Part shown: piece after piece, positions 1-11,788 of the stretch
Position numbering within the stretch: position 1 is the stretch's first letter
How the letters are laid out: each line of letters starts with the position of its first letter
Source of the DNA: Filosporella fistucella
Taxonomy: Eukaryota; Ascomycota; Leotiomycetes; Helotiales
Direction: 5' to 3'
Length of the DNA: 64,000 bases
NCBI GenBank assembly: GCA_030077755.1
Contig: JAQJZZ010000015.1
Location: forward strand, 1,488,001 to 1,552,000
Position numbers and translations under genes: made by a program
Notes under the pieces: generated by a model
The model's database searches: none
What the model saw: only the letters and a program-made list of their open reading frames with translations
Told to the model about the DNA's origin: nothing

Positions 1-2204
1 ACCCGATTGTATTCCCAAAATCTGGGAAACCAAAACCAGCACCTGTATCAAAACGGCCTGGTGCTGAAGATGATGAGAAAGCCCACCGGAAGATACTGCT
101 CCTGACCGGTCCCCCAGGGCTTGGGAAAACGACATTAGCTCATGTATGTGCAAGGCAGGCCGGTTATGAGATCATGGAAATCAATGCAAGTGACGAAAGA
201 AGTCGAGATGTCGTCAAAGGCAGGATAAGAACAAGTGTCGGGACAGAAAGTGTGAAAACTGGTTCAACGACGACAACAAAATCTGGACGAATTCAGACAA
301 CTGCCCACCCTCTTTGCGTGGTAGTGGATGAGGTTGATGGTGTTGTTGGAGGATCGGGAGGGTCAGGAGAAGGCGGTTTCATCAAGGCTCTAATTGACTT
401 GATTCTTCTGGACCAGAAGAACTCTGGAACTGTAGTGCCAGGAATGGGGCAGATCAAGAAGAAGAAGAAGGGCGATGATTTCCGATTGATGCGACCTCTA
501 ATCCTTATCTGCAATGATGTCTATCATCCATCTCTAAGACCTCTGCGGCAATCCAATTTTGCTGAGATTATACATGTTCGGAAACCGCCTATGGATGCTG
601 TCGTTTCACGTATGAAGTCAGTCTTCGAGAAAGAAGGTGTATCATGCGATAATGATGCTGTACGAAGACTGTGCGAAGCGACCTGGGGCGTGAGTGCTGC
701 AGAATCACGAAAAGGTCGGGAAACCACAGGGGAGGGAGATCTTAGAGGTATTATGGTTGTAGGAGAATGGGCAGCAGGAAAGCTGAAAGCCTCAACCAAA
801 GATGGGACTGCTAGACTAACGAGAAAATGGGTCGAACAGAACATGATGAGTGATCTCTCGCATGGTGGTGGCGGGGCTCGAGGAGTCGGCAGAGGGGGGC
901 CTAAGGAGGTTGTGAATAGAGTCTTCCTTGAAGGGGCGGGATTTCCCAAAGTATCTACCATTGCTCCAATCCTCAACGTCTCTGACGACCAACCGAAAAC
1001 ACAACTTGGAGTCACAGAAATCGCTAAGAGAGCCGGGATGGACAGGCTGCGGGAAATGGTCGATACTAGTGGGGATATCGATCGAATTGTTACTGATATT
1101 TACTCTGAGTACCCAAATCAACCATTCAACGACGACTCAATATTGTCGAAGCCTGATGCTGCATATGAATGGCTTCATTTTCACGATACTTGTTCTAAAA
1201 GAGTGTTTTCTTCACAGGAGTTCGAATTGGCACCATACCTCAGCCAGCCTGTTCTAGCATGTCACAACTTATTTGCCTCGCCCGCTCGACATTACTTTGC
1301 GGCCAATGAAACAAAGAAGTGGGGAGAGGAAGAGGAGGCAGAAGCTCATCTTCCTTTCACTGGTCCCCGAGCAGACTATGAAGCACATGAGGCTGAAAAG
1401 TCAAATCGCGCTACAGTCCAAGCATTGCAAGCAAGTCTTAACGCGACATTACTCAGAAGCTTTCGGAGTCCAGAGGATATCGCAACAGATTTGTTACCAT
1501 ATCTTGTCCGTATGTTAACTCCTGAGATCAAGCCAATTATTGTAGGTGGAAGTGGAGATCAGAAAGGCATTGCCAGTGTGAGAAAGGAGACGGAGAAAGC
1601 GATGGTCAAGAGATCTGTAGATGTCATGGGTGCTGTTGGTGTTGTTTTCGAACGTGGAAAATTAGAAGGAGAATTTGGGAGCAGGACAACCCAGTGGGTA
1701 TACCGTATGGAACCGTGAGTGTATTCTGTCTGCATCTTATGTGTCTAGTTAACATACTCCAGACCATTGGATACGATGGTCCTATTCGAGACCGCTGGCT
1801 CTGGGATTGGGGCGCCAGCACCTGTAAGATATGCTGTGCGCCAAGTGTTAGACCAAGAATATCAAAAGAACATTATCGTCAGGGAGAATGCAGCTCGACA
1901 AGCTCGATATAAAGCAGGAAACCCAAATGATGGCACCGAATACAGCTTGTCAGTCAAAGAACATCCCGCCCACCGAGCTGAAGAAAGGGTACTGGGCTCT
2001 AAGAAGGATTTCTTTGGAAGAGTTGTCACCGAGGAAATTATGCCGCTTCAAGAAATTGATGGCAACGCTGAAGGTGATGGAAAGGCTCGAGGTGTTAAGA
2101 AAGGGGTCAAGGAGGATAACAAAGTATGGGTCAGCTTCCACGAAGGGTTCTCGAATGCTGTTCGCAAGCCTATTACCATTGATGAGTTATTGCGGGGATT
2201 GTAA
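1..2204 (+). CDS. CTF18: Ctf18, alternative RFC clamp-loader large subunit (5' truncated)
   Basis: Ctf18 replaces Rfc1 in an alternative clamp loader that loads PCNA at forks and supports sister-chromatid cohesion. The frame is open from base 3, so the gene starts upstream of the window. The visible part opens just before a Walker A motif (TGPPGLGKTTLA, bases 105-140), followed by the clamp-loader sensor sequence EINASDERS and a Walker B-like VVVDEVDG (about 319-342). Exons are <1..1714 and 1763..2204; the 48-nt intron (gtgagt...ctccag) restores the frame into APVRYAVRQVLDQEY, a Ctf18-type C-terminal stretch. The stop at 2202-2204 lies about 190 bp from the end of the convergent gene. The AAA+ order plus this C-terminus argues for Ctf18 rather than Rfc1, which has a BRCT domain and a different tail. 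Confidence 0.9.
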
Positions 2205-2392
2205 TAGACGAATGTCACGAAACGGCCAAGTAACATATGAAAACAAGTCTGTGTTTTAGATATTGATAAGGTGAATCCGTAAAGTCATATCGTCCAAGCC
2301 TACAATTTTGCCAAGAAACGACTAACTCCTAGATCAACACAAGATTCCACTCACAAATCCCAGCGAGCAAGGCTCATTTCCACTCCATCTTC

Positions 2393-2917
2393 TCAGTCCT
2401 CATAGTCAAGTTCTATCTTATCCTTTGCAATCTTCCGACTCAGGAACCATCTCTTCTTCGTCTCCCCGTCAAACATCACCACCCGATCCCAGAAATGCAA
2501 ATTCTCCTTACACCCTACACACTCCACTGTACCAAAAAATCGTTCTTTCAGCACGTTATACATCTTTCCATTCGCGCCATGTTTGCACCTATCCAGAACC
2601 TGCCCATCTGTCGGTTTCATGACTTCATTATTGAAAGTCACTGTCAAGTACATCACATTTCGACCATCACCCTTCGCAACATCTTGTTCAAATCGAAGAG
2701 TGTCCTTCAACTCTCCATTTGCGAGCCGTTGCACTTGTCGATAGACCGTCATACGGTTCTTGCAATTGGGGCAGTGATATGGTCCTACCAGGCCTTCGGT
2801 GAAAGTGCCCTCCGAGCTGTTTGAAAGCCAGGGCTCGAAATCGAAGGGTTTAGGAAGTGCTGTCTTGGTCTTGCGACCGAAAATACGGCGCAGGACGTTG
2901 AGAATCTTGGAGGGCAT
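2393..2917 (-). CDS. Small CxxC/CxxC protein, paralogue A of a local family
   Basis: A single-exon 174-residue protein, function not recognised. Residues about 49-52 read CPNC and about 136-139 read CVGC, so two CxxC knuckles separated by roughly 85 residues could form a zinc ribbon. Between them is a FEQDV motif; the tail is rich in aromatic and charged residues. The basic N-terminus (ILNVLRRIFGRKTK) is not a clear signal peptide. Two further genes within 3.5 kb have the same layout (CxxC, an F-x-QD motif, a long spacer, CxxC), which suggests tandem paralogues. No membrane segment is seen. The ATG at 2917 is the first in a clean frame. It is convergent with CTF18. Confidence 0.65.
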   Translation of the reverse strand: MPSKILNVLRRIFGRKTKTALPKPFDFEPWLSNSSEGTFTEGLVGPYHCPNCKNRMTVYRQVQRLANGELKDTLRFEQDVAKGDGRNVMYLTVTFNNEVMKPTDGQVLDRCKHGANGKMYNVLKERFFGTVECVGCKENLHFWDRVVMFDGETKKRWFLSRKIAKDKIELDYED

Positions 2918-4242
2918 CTTTGCTTCGATATGGCTCAGATGCGGGGTATCAGTTCAGCTCAGCTCAGCCTTGCGAGAAGGTTGGTGGGGGTTGATAAGGA
3001 AGAGCTGTTTCTTCTAGTAAGCATATTTCACTTCAGACGATAAAATTGCAAGAGTAAAAGTTTCACCTAGCCGGTTCACCTGAAACACAGAATATCAGCT
3101 TGATTCACAAAATCAAGAAACTGGAAGAGGAGAATCGTGTCTTGGGTAGAAACACCAAGTAGTTATATCATTGGTTGCATCACGTGTGAGGCTGGTATGC
3201 GCTGGTTCTGCCCCAGGACGACATCATGCACACTAACACCAGGCAACAGCTGATTCGATACCTTTGTCTCACGGCATTTTTCGAGGCAGAATGGTGATTT
3301 GGGGGCCAGTAAGCCTTGTACGACCTCGGAACGTTGTCGAATATTCGGGTATCACAGTCTTCTATGATGTTTCCACGGTTCTAGAACCGAACTATATATT
3401 TCATGTCTTTGGCTTCGTTGATTTCGGTCGACTAACAAAATTCTGAAAACTATCAAGGTTTAACTTGGTCACTTCTCCCTTAGATGAGCAGTCGAAGACC
3501 AGGTGAATACGTCAGATAGTGCGGCACTCAGCTATACTTGGTCCTCTCGTGTTTTACTCATTGTTTTATGCAACTATCACCCTTTAAATACGTCTACTCT
3601 CTTGACCTCTTGGACGGAGTAGAACTGCGTTCAGTAGAGCTGAGGTCTGAACGGCCATCACAGCTCCATTCTCTTTCTGAAACATCCTCTATCAACCAGC
3701 AGCCTAACAGCCAATACCTTCTCTCAGAATATTCTCGGATTACCTATACACTCATAGGGTCTCTGTCTCAAAATGCAGCTCCTTGTTCTGTACAGAATGA
3801 GAGATGGTGATCTTCTTGTACGATGAGAAAGTACTTCAGCCGTGGGTGGGTTTCTGGAGCATTTGATGTCACCCAAACGAGGTAAATGTCACGAGTTGCG
3901 TCAAGTGAGGTTTTGAAGCATGATTTCGGCATTAGACGGGCCCTAGGGAAGACCTGGTTCAAAATGTTGTACCGTACTTGTCGAATCTCGATCCTGATGG
4001 GGTATTTAGTCCGCGGAAAGGTACCATTTCACATTATCTGTCTAAAAATCCTGAACCTTAGGTGTGATTTGTTGAAATTTTGTATTATTTCTTAGATATT
4101 TCTTTTTCGCGTACTCGAAGATCCAATATTGACCTCACTTTGTATAGAATAGGTTAGTCAGATCAAGTAGGAATTCCTTCTGAGCCAACTTACTTGATCA
4201 ATTTCCTGAAGGAAATATCACAGGTTGCAGGGCTTTGATCGA
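2918..4242. other. Gap between paralogues A and B
   Basis: About 1.3 kb without a supportable gene. Open frames here are short (60-90 codons), lack recognisable motifs and have no splice partners. The left end should hold the promoter of paralogue A. Nothing repeat-like or RNA-like was seen. Confidence 0.5.
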
Positions 4243-4743
4243 TCAAATTTCAAAATCTTTTCTCCATATTTGTTCTACGTCGTCATTCCCTTCAAACACC
4301 ACGACAGCCTCTTCGTAATGCGCCTTCAAGCCACAGTGCGAACAACTGATAGTGGCGAGCTGTCTGCTCATGAACTCGTAGTATGCGGTACCATCTTCCT
4401 GCTTCACGAATCTCTTCGAATCTGATTCCCATGTCTTCCAGCATTCTTCAGCCGTCTTAGGTCTCTGCCGGCCGATTCTATTGATCTTGTGCCAGTATTG
4501 ATAGATATTTTCACGTTCGGCATCAGAGATCGATGGAACGAGCATATCAAGCGGCTCACAAGACTCCTTGACATCTTGGACGAATTTGATAAAGACCTGG
4601 TTACCTGCGCTGGTCTCTTGAGTGATCTTGTAAGCATATATCTTGCTTTTGCATTTCCCACAATGGTCTCCGTGGTTTATTTCATCGATCGACGATCTGG
4701 TGTTCCTTCCTGCAAAGAAATCCCAAAAATGCCACCCTAACAT
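4243..4743 (-). CDS. Small CxxC/CxxC protein, paralogue B
   Basis: A single-exon 166-residue protein of unknown function. It has a first knuckle HCGKC at about residues 27-31, a FVQDV motif shortly after, and a second knuckle CSHCG at about residue 134, followed by an acidic, aromatic tail. The knuckle spacing is larger than in paralogue A because of an insert rich in W, K and R. Overall sequence similarity to A is low, so relatedness rests on layout, the F-x-QD motif and adjacency. It lies on the same strand as A and is transcribed away from the divergent third copy at 5390. The ATG at 4743 is the only reasonable start. Confidence 0.6.
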   Translation of the reverse strand: MLGWHFWDFFAGRNTRSSIDEINHGDHCGKCKSKIYAYKITQETSAGNQVFIKFVQDVKESCEPLDMLVPSISDAERENIYQYWHKINRIGRQRPKTAEECWKTWESDSKRFVKQEDGTAYYEFMSRQLATISCSHCGLKAHYEEAVVVFEGNDDVEQIWRKDFEI

Positions 4744-5389
4744 CTTGAAAGATGAGCGAATTGAATACTAACGAACTGAATGATTGTTCAGTATTGGTAA
4801 GGTGGTAGTATCTAAATCCTTGGTCAGAAATACGAAAGATCTGGACAAGCTAAATATACAACTAACCTGGAATATATTTGCAAACAATGGATAAGTTTGG
4901 GAATTTGAAAAGCATCCGAGTATTTAAAGAAAATCCTTTAAGATATCTGTCATTTTGCAAGGAAAAGTGTTCTTGTGTTGCGTCATATACCCAAGTGACA
5001 TTCACAAACACGTTTGGCAGCGAGACCTAAAAAAACTAAAATAAATTTTAACAACACTTACCATTAACTTGATCTTGAACAAGCTTAGCAAGATACTTAT
5101 ATGGGAGATTTGAGGCTTAGTCTTCAACGAGTGGATTTCCGTTGGCACTGGAGAAGCTCTGGTTTTGTCCACCAACCCTAAACAGAGGGAACTAGGAAGA
5201 CTGATTTAGTGTCCTTGCTGCACCTTTCTGGATGCTAAGATGAGTCCCAGTATTTAAGAGTAGAATTATTGGGATTAAAGAAGAGGAAAAATCTCACCAG
5301 CTTCAGGACAATTTATTTCCGTATCTATATTCTCGAACCTCAGTGGGCGACAAGCAAAATCCATATATTCTGCAAATAAATCTATCACA
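4744..5389. other. Shared 5' region of paralogues B and C
   Basis: About 650 bp between two divergently transcribed CxxC genes, AT-rich and without a coding signal. It presumably carries both promoters. No clear motif was found. Confidence 0.5.
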
Positions 5390-6299
5390 ATGGCTTTCAA
5401 ATTTTTGAAGAACACTCGAGAGCAAAAGACCGAAGTTCCACTCCCACAAGAAAAATGCCCTGGATATTCACCTCCACGTCCGAAGCGGGTAGATCCAACG
5501 CCTCAAACCTTTTTCCTTGTTGAAGATGATAAATCTGCAAAGATACCCACTACGCAAGAAAACAGCCACAACTCAGACACGAATAACACGCAGCTAGAAA
5601 AGATCATACCAATCGAAGAACTCAAAAGACGGGCGAGAGAGTACCAGCATGTTCAATCGGCACACAAAGCTCCAATAGAACTCAATTTCCCTTTTCAAGT
5701 ACTCACAAGTATTACCTGGAACATGTATCACTGGCTGTCAGCAGAGCAAATGAAGTCAAATATCTGCGAAGGTTGCAGGAGTCAGCTAATGCTATTCCAC
5801 GAGCGGGCTAAAGAAAAGGGATCAGGAGAACACAAGGAATGGGCGATATTCCTGCAGCAAGATCGACATAATGCGACCGATCGGAAACTCTTCGTCGATA
5901 TCAGTGCTTTCCGCAATATTTGGAAAAACAAGAGGATATGGATTCAAAATCACGGCTCCTCAAGAAGAGACAGACGAATTATTTGAGACGATAACAGTCA
6001 CACTGGGTGATTGTGCTGGCTGTCAGGAGTATACTTGGGTTGCTAGATGGAGAGTTTGGAGAGAAAGAGGGAAATGGAAAGGAGGAGACTTGGCACTGAC
6101 GCTGAAAGTCACCTCGGAGCAGAAGTTCTATGTGTTTCAGGCGAATTCGCAGCAGTCAAATAAATTGCAGAAACCAAAGAAGTTGCAGAAGCGTTCAAAA
6201 AGTCAGGAGCCTGAAGAATACAGACCATGGTGGAGCAAAGAGGAGGAAAAGGAGAAGGCGAAGTGGTTCAGATCGAGTAGGAATTCAGTGCTGATTTAA
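5390..6299 (+). pseudogene. CxxC/CxxC protein, paralogue C, with an apparent frameshift
   Basis: The first frame (5390..5986) encodes a long polar N-terminus with many P, Q and T, then a knuckle CEGC (about residue 125) and FLQQD, the same motif order as paralogues A and B. The second knuckle CAGC and a W/R-rich segment lie only in the next frame (up to 6299). The two frames overlap at 5871-5986, and the switch fits a one-base change in or near the A5 run at 5924-5928. No intron of usable length with GT-AG ends explains it; the only candidate would be 29 nt. As written, the protein stops at residue 198 without the second knuckle. It may be a pseudogene, an allele with a homopolymer indel, or an assembly error. 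Confidence 0.55.
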
Positions 6300-7629
6300 T
6301 ATAACACTTGTATCTGTATTCCAGCATAGCTAGATCTGAAAATTGACCCAAAATCTCATCTGTAAAGTTAGTGATTTTCAGCATACTTGTGCTGGTTCCA
6401 CGACGAAACAGAACGTTGTGCATGGCAGCTATCTGTATCTGGGGGATGGGCTGTAGGAGGAACTTATTTCTGAAGCTCAAGCAAAAGAAGAGGTGTAACA
6501 ACTTCGCATCCCAGTTCCGCATACTGTGCGTATGCTATGCATTGAAAACGAAAATATTTCTTGTAGTCAGCGGCAAGGATCTGATGATAACCTCGGCGAA
6601 AGTCTAACCTTAATGAGCTTTGAACAGACTGAGATCGTCAAACAGGTGAAGTCAAAGGATAAGCTTAAATTCTCGGCTGATCCCCTCTCGCACTTTCAAC
6701 GGTCTCTGCCTCCGCAAGTTCTCATATCTCTCGATATAGGATATGGTGCGCATCACATGCCATTTTGAGCTGATGTGAATTTTCGGCATTCAATTTACTG
6801 GCTTCAATGGCAGGCTTCCCCTGAATCGATTATTTTTTGGACCAACCATTATCGGAGTGGCTGGGCGGCACAGCACACCAGTAGCGTTGTATTCTTATCG
6901 TAAATTCGCTCGGTGAGGCTTCTTGATGTATGTACCATAGACCCGCTTCAAATAAACAATTTATGCTTCTTCCGCTTGTAATCAATCTATAGGTATCGCG
7001 ATTACGAAGCTACCGTGGGACCATAAACCCAAAGGTTCAATTATCCTGAATAAACCACCCTTCACATATTGCCTTGCCACATCGCGAGAAGCCCGTATTG
7101 TTCCCACGACAGGCTAGAATTGCATGTTCATGAAATTTCTGTGCATTAATTTAATATATTTCCAAAAAAAAAAACGAATTTCGGATATGGCCCGTATTGA
7201 GCTAAGAGACGAAAGGAGATTGCAAGGCTGACACTTGGCTTGACGGAATAGCCTATCACACCCATATTCTAGCTCGCTTAGAGGCTTCGATACCTGCCAT
7301 CAGTGACTTGCATGGGCCCATACACGCCACAATGGGACCTTATTCTCAGCGGTTCAGCCCGCTACCAACAGGAGGGTACATTCCAAGCAGGGTGGTATAG
7401 AGTAAAAGGAGTTCAAAAATTCGAGCGAGTTTCTCAGGGCTAACGGAGGCTTTCCGAATAAAGTAGAGATAGGCCCCTCATTTCTTGGAAAGCTTGACAG
7501 TCTTTGCTTGTTCTTACCCCTCGTTCAGTCATTTTCCCTCCGTCTTGAGATCCAACTCTCGTTTTTGCAGCTAGATGTTCTAATTAATTCATTCTCTCCT
7601 TCTCTGCTGTAGCTATATACGATGCCAAC
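6300..7629. other. Gap upstream of the WbsX gene
   Basis: About 1.3 kb with no gene. It contains an A-run near 7164-7174. A pyrimidine-rich stretch at about 7510-7570 just before the next start codon is typical of a fungal 5' leader. No repeats or RNA genes were seen. Confidence 0.5.
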
Positions 7630-10057
7630 ATGGAGTTCCACGTAAACCGTTATTTTCAGAAACTTGCTATTCTCATAATTGTCCTCCTTTGTACAAGCAT
7701 ACTATACTTTTCAGAATCGTTCTCGAGCCGTCAACATACGCTCGACGAAGACGTTGGACCACATCGACCACCGCCTCCTCCATCGAGTCAAAACGAATAC
7801 GATTCTTTCAATCATCCTCCTCCTCCCCCTCCTCCTCCTCCGCCGCCTCCACCTCCCCCTCCGCCACAGCAAGAAGCAACAACTCAAGGCTATTCGATCA
7901 AACCACTCGCTTACATATTTCCACAATACTATATTTTCGAGGACAATAACAGATTACACGGTGAAAACTTCACAGAGTGGGTTAATGTCAAGAAGGTAAC
8001 CCATAACTCGTATGGCTTGGAAACAATTCGGCCACATAAATCGATAGGATTCTACAACGGTCTCGAATTCAAGACCCGAGAGCGACAAGGAAGATTCCTC
8101 CGCGAGAATGGATTTTATGGAGCTTGTTTCCACCATTATTGGTTCGCAGGGAGACCGGTAATGGATCATGTCGTGAATGCTATGCTGGAAGATGGAGAAC
8201 CAAACATCCCATTCATGCTGAGTTGGGCGAATGAGCCTTGGACTAAGAGGTGGGATGGTGCAGGTGGGAACGGGGAGGTTTTGATTGCTCAAGATTATGG
8301 ACTCCATGATCAATGGAGAAAGCATTTCGACTGGCTTCTCCCTCTTTTCCGCCATCCGAAATACATTCGATCTGACGGAAAGATCCAATTCGTGGTATAT
8401 AATCCAGCACATGTAGGACATCTTGGTCCGTTGATGTTCGCAGCTTGGAGGCAGTGGGCAATCGAAGAAGGGTTGGGAGGTCTGGATATTATCGAGACTC
8501 GATGGGATGAAGGTCGTAACCAAAACCCACCTTCGTGGGATATTCATCCCCCGGATGCTGTCAACGAATTCGCACCTCATGCAGGAGGGAAAGAACACTC
8601 CCGCCTTTCTGCTGTCCGCCGAAACTCAAGAGTTTACCACAGAGGTACACTTGCTTGTTGGGATACCACTCCTCGGCACCCAACGGATGGTACTGCCTAT
8701 TGTCTTCCTACTTGCCATCCCGTCCCATGGCAACACCATTTGGTAGAGATGTTCCGCAAAATAAAATCGGATCCTAATCCCATTGGATCCGAGAATTTTT
8801 TCTTCGTCAACGCTTTGAACGAATGGGGCGAAGGCAATGCCATAGAGCCAAGTGCTCAGTTTGGCAACGGCTATGGTGAGGCCATGAAAAATGCCGTGGC
8901 AATATCGGAGAAAGAGCATGTTTGGACAAATGTGACGTCCGCTGGAGCTATTAATCACGGCGAAATTCTGACATCTGTTATGGAGAAGAAGGCTGATATC
9001 TGCGTGCTCATCCGGACCAACACAGCGAACGAAGAGGGCCAAGTCTTCAAACTTCCAGCAATGCTCAGATCGATCCAAGCGCAGAAGAACATGAATTGGA
9101 GAGCAGTCGTCTATCAACTTGACAGGGCCAATTTCCCAAGCCTCAATAGACTCGTTCTAGAAACGCTTGATCCAAGAATTTCACGTGTCACCATCCCTAC
9201 TGGCGTCAATATAACAAACGGAAAAGGTGAAGGAGTGGCATATTTAGCCACAGATTGGCTGATCTCGAACCTGACAGATGTTGAGCCAGGCTGTGGCGCA
9301 GCAAAATATCTCCTCATCACAGATGGCTCAAACATTTATGAGAAGAACGCCTTCAACCTGATGTCAGATGACAAGGATCTTCAACTCATGAATGTAGAAT
9401 CAATGAAGAATATCGAGAGTCACCCTGATCTTAAGATAAAGTCGTGGGCCGATTACTGCGAGCGACTTGAGGATGTAAGTCTCCACATTGTATATAAGAT
9501 AATAATACTAACATTCGCAGCCAAAACTCAAACTCTGCAATGCAACTACTCCCACGAAAGATTCTTTCGATCTCTCAGCCGCTTTAATAAACTTGGCACG
9601 ATTCAGATCTGAAGGCCACCAGTTCAGCAAACTCAGCCCGAAGTACCCTCTCCACGAGGACGGGAACATGGCAGAATTGCTCGTCTCACGCTATAACTGG
9701 ACAGTCGCCAATCGACAGACCGAGAACTGCGACGTTTACCACAACCCAGCTTATACATCATGTCTGAAGACCGGAAACTTCTGGTTCGATAGCCCTCACC
9801 CCCAGGAGACAGGCTGTTATACCACCACTAGACTTATCGAAGAAATTGGGAGCAAGAATCCGAACTTAAAGGATTTAGATTTGCAATTCTTTCGGGAGAG
9901 GGGATATTGTGTCAGGTATAAGGAGTCATACTTCGCTCCGAAACCACCACTTAATGGGACTCTGGCAGGTTTGAATGGAACGACGAACGGGACGTTGAAT
10001 GATGGAGGGCAGAGAAATGGAACTTCGATGAGAGGTGTTCGAAGGAGGTTGTTCTAG
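7630..10057 (+). CDS. Membrane-anchored WbsX-type (GH99-like) glycosyltransferase with a second C-terminal domain
   Basis: Exons are 7630..9474 and 9521..10057 (46-nt intron, gtaagt...cgcag), giving 793 residues. Residues 12-28 form one hydrophobic segment after a short basic start, a type II Golgi-style anchor. A proline-rich stalk follows, with 17 consecutive prolines at residues 63-79. Residues about 92-430 carry WbsX-family landmarks: LAYIFPQYY, FTEWVNVKK, HYWFAGRPV, SWANEPWTKRWDG and FVNALNEWGEG. From about residue 455 a separate domain begins (ADICVLIRT), with a DGSNIY motif near residue 563 that resembles a GT-A metal-binding loop. Four NGT sequons lie in the tail. Known WbsX proteins act on bacterial surface polysaccharides; the substrate here is unknown, with cell-wall or secreted glycan work inferred. 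Confidence 0.85.
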
Positions 10058-10344
10058 ATACCCATTGGTATCTTTTTGTAACGTATTCTGTATTTGAACA
10101 GCAATTGCGGAGTTCTGGATTCTCTCAATTAGCAAGGCGCAAGGATAAAGGTAGCTTGAAGATCGTGTATGGCGGACAGGACATAGCGAAGGAATTGGAT
10201 ACAATAGAATAAGAAAGCAATCAATTGTCACGAATCCGAATCAAAGTGCAAATAGCAAGCTCGGGGTCCTGTCTTATGCAATTAATTAAGTGGTATTACA
10301 AATCTCATAGTGCCGCTGATCTCTATTACTCCTGCGCCACTTCT

Positions 10345-11788
10345 TCAAGTAGCAAAGTCATCTCTCGCAGCAACGAGTTTATCGAAAAGGACACTGTCAT
10401 AACTGACGCACTGTAGGTATTCCCACCACAACCTAATCCACTGCTCGGCTCTATCAGCTTCAGGCCGTGTATAGATGTTAGTCAATATTGCTATTTCTTG
10501 TTAAGCAAGAGTGACTTACACTATCAAAAGCAGCCAGAATCTGATCTTTCGTGATCAGGTCGGCCTCCTCTTCGGTAATCAACCTCTTCACGATCTCAAG
10601 CTCTCCGTATTCGTCTCCAGATTTCATGATAGTCGATCATAGTGCGAATGTGTAGATCCCACCAGCCAACTAGAACCATCGGCCAAATTCCCTCAATGCG
10701 GAATAATTAATCTTGTTCATTCCCCCATCCTCCCGAATCGCGCCCAACTCATTCGCACAGTGGTCTTTAACGTGTGGTGGCATTTCAATCATTTCGGTGT
10801 AGCCTATTCGATCCGAGACACGAGCTTCGAGGTCGGACCCATAGTATCGGTAACCAGTAGAGGCCCGTCTCGAATAAAGATTGGAAATGGTTTTGGATCA
10901 AAATCTGCATATTGCATAAAGATTGAGATTTGGGCTCCGTGTTGGCAAGGCACCTGCGGCAGAAGAGGTTCGATTTCGCGGCTTATTAACAAACAGTACC
11001 TAATATCGGGAAACAGTGCAACTACTCTTCCTGACTTTTTCGTTGACACAGTTTTACCCCCGTTCGATAGCATCGAACCCCCTAGTGCATTCTTTAGGAA
11101 AGTCAGGGAGAATGTTGCATTCCAATGAAACGGGACATCCTGATTTTGTAGCACGTCTTGACGTTGTATGACCAGTGGCATAGCCATGCCATCATAGAGG
11201 TTGACCCTGGAGCAAGTCAATTTTGTGACGAATTCGTCATTTATTAGCACGGGCTCTGGACTGCTTGTGAAGGGACTTTGGTCTCGCCCGCTTCCTGGGC
11301 TAGACGTTGCCTCTGGCGTTCTACGATGGAGTCAGTAAGCTCGTCTCGGCGTATACAGGCAAGATACGCATCGTAAAGGTCATCCTCAATACGCTGGATT
11401 GCGCCATCATCCGTCTCACTTTGACAGAAGCATCGCTAGCTCCGTCGTCCTGCCCGCCGAATTCAAGATTCAGTGGTACTGATGACTGCAGCCGAGGGTT
11501 TGAGTACAGCTGTGCGTTCATTCGCAGCTCCTGAGGCTGTTCATGTTGCTCATCAAGAGCATTTTGGAGCTGCAGTCGATCATGGTGCAGTTGCTCTTTC
11601 AATTCAAGAAGAATCTTCTGCAGACCTTGCACTCTGATACCGTCAGGTGTCTTGTCTATTCTCCTGTCCTCTTCCGGCTCCTCGTCATCACTAGAACGAA
11701 ACCGCTTCAGTGGTGGTCCGCCCGGTCTCATTGAATTTTGTGCGACGGATTGTCTCGTAGTGAGCTTGGTACGTTTTGAGCCATCCAT
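10345..11788 (-). pseudogene. Decayed gene, unknown family, several frame breaks
   Basis: Reading from 11788 leftwards, protein-like sequence continues through at least four frames with no introns to join them. The first part is polar (MDGSKRTKLTTRQS...) with a Q/L-rich helix. The frame changes near 11405-11420 into an acidic segment (IEDDLYDAYLACIRRDE), again near 11260-11300 into the longest block (LINDEFVTKL...), and again near 10810 into MPPHVKDHCANELG. In-frame stops follow at 10670-10672 and 10637-10639. A last stretch (EEEADLITKDQILAAFD) joins by a plausible intron to AEQWIRLWWEYLQ and ends at 10345. This pattern fits a gene eroded by small indels. I do not recognise the family. Confidence 0.55.
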
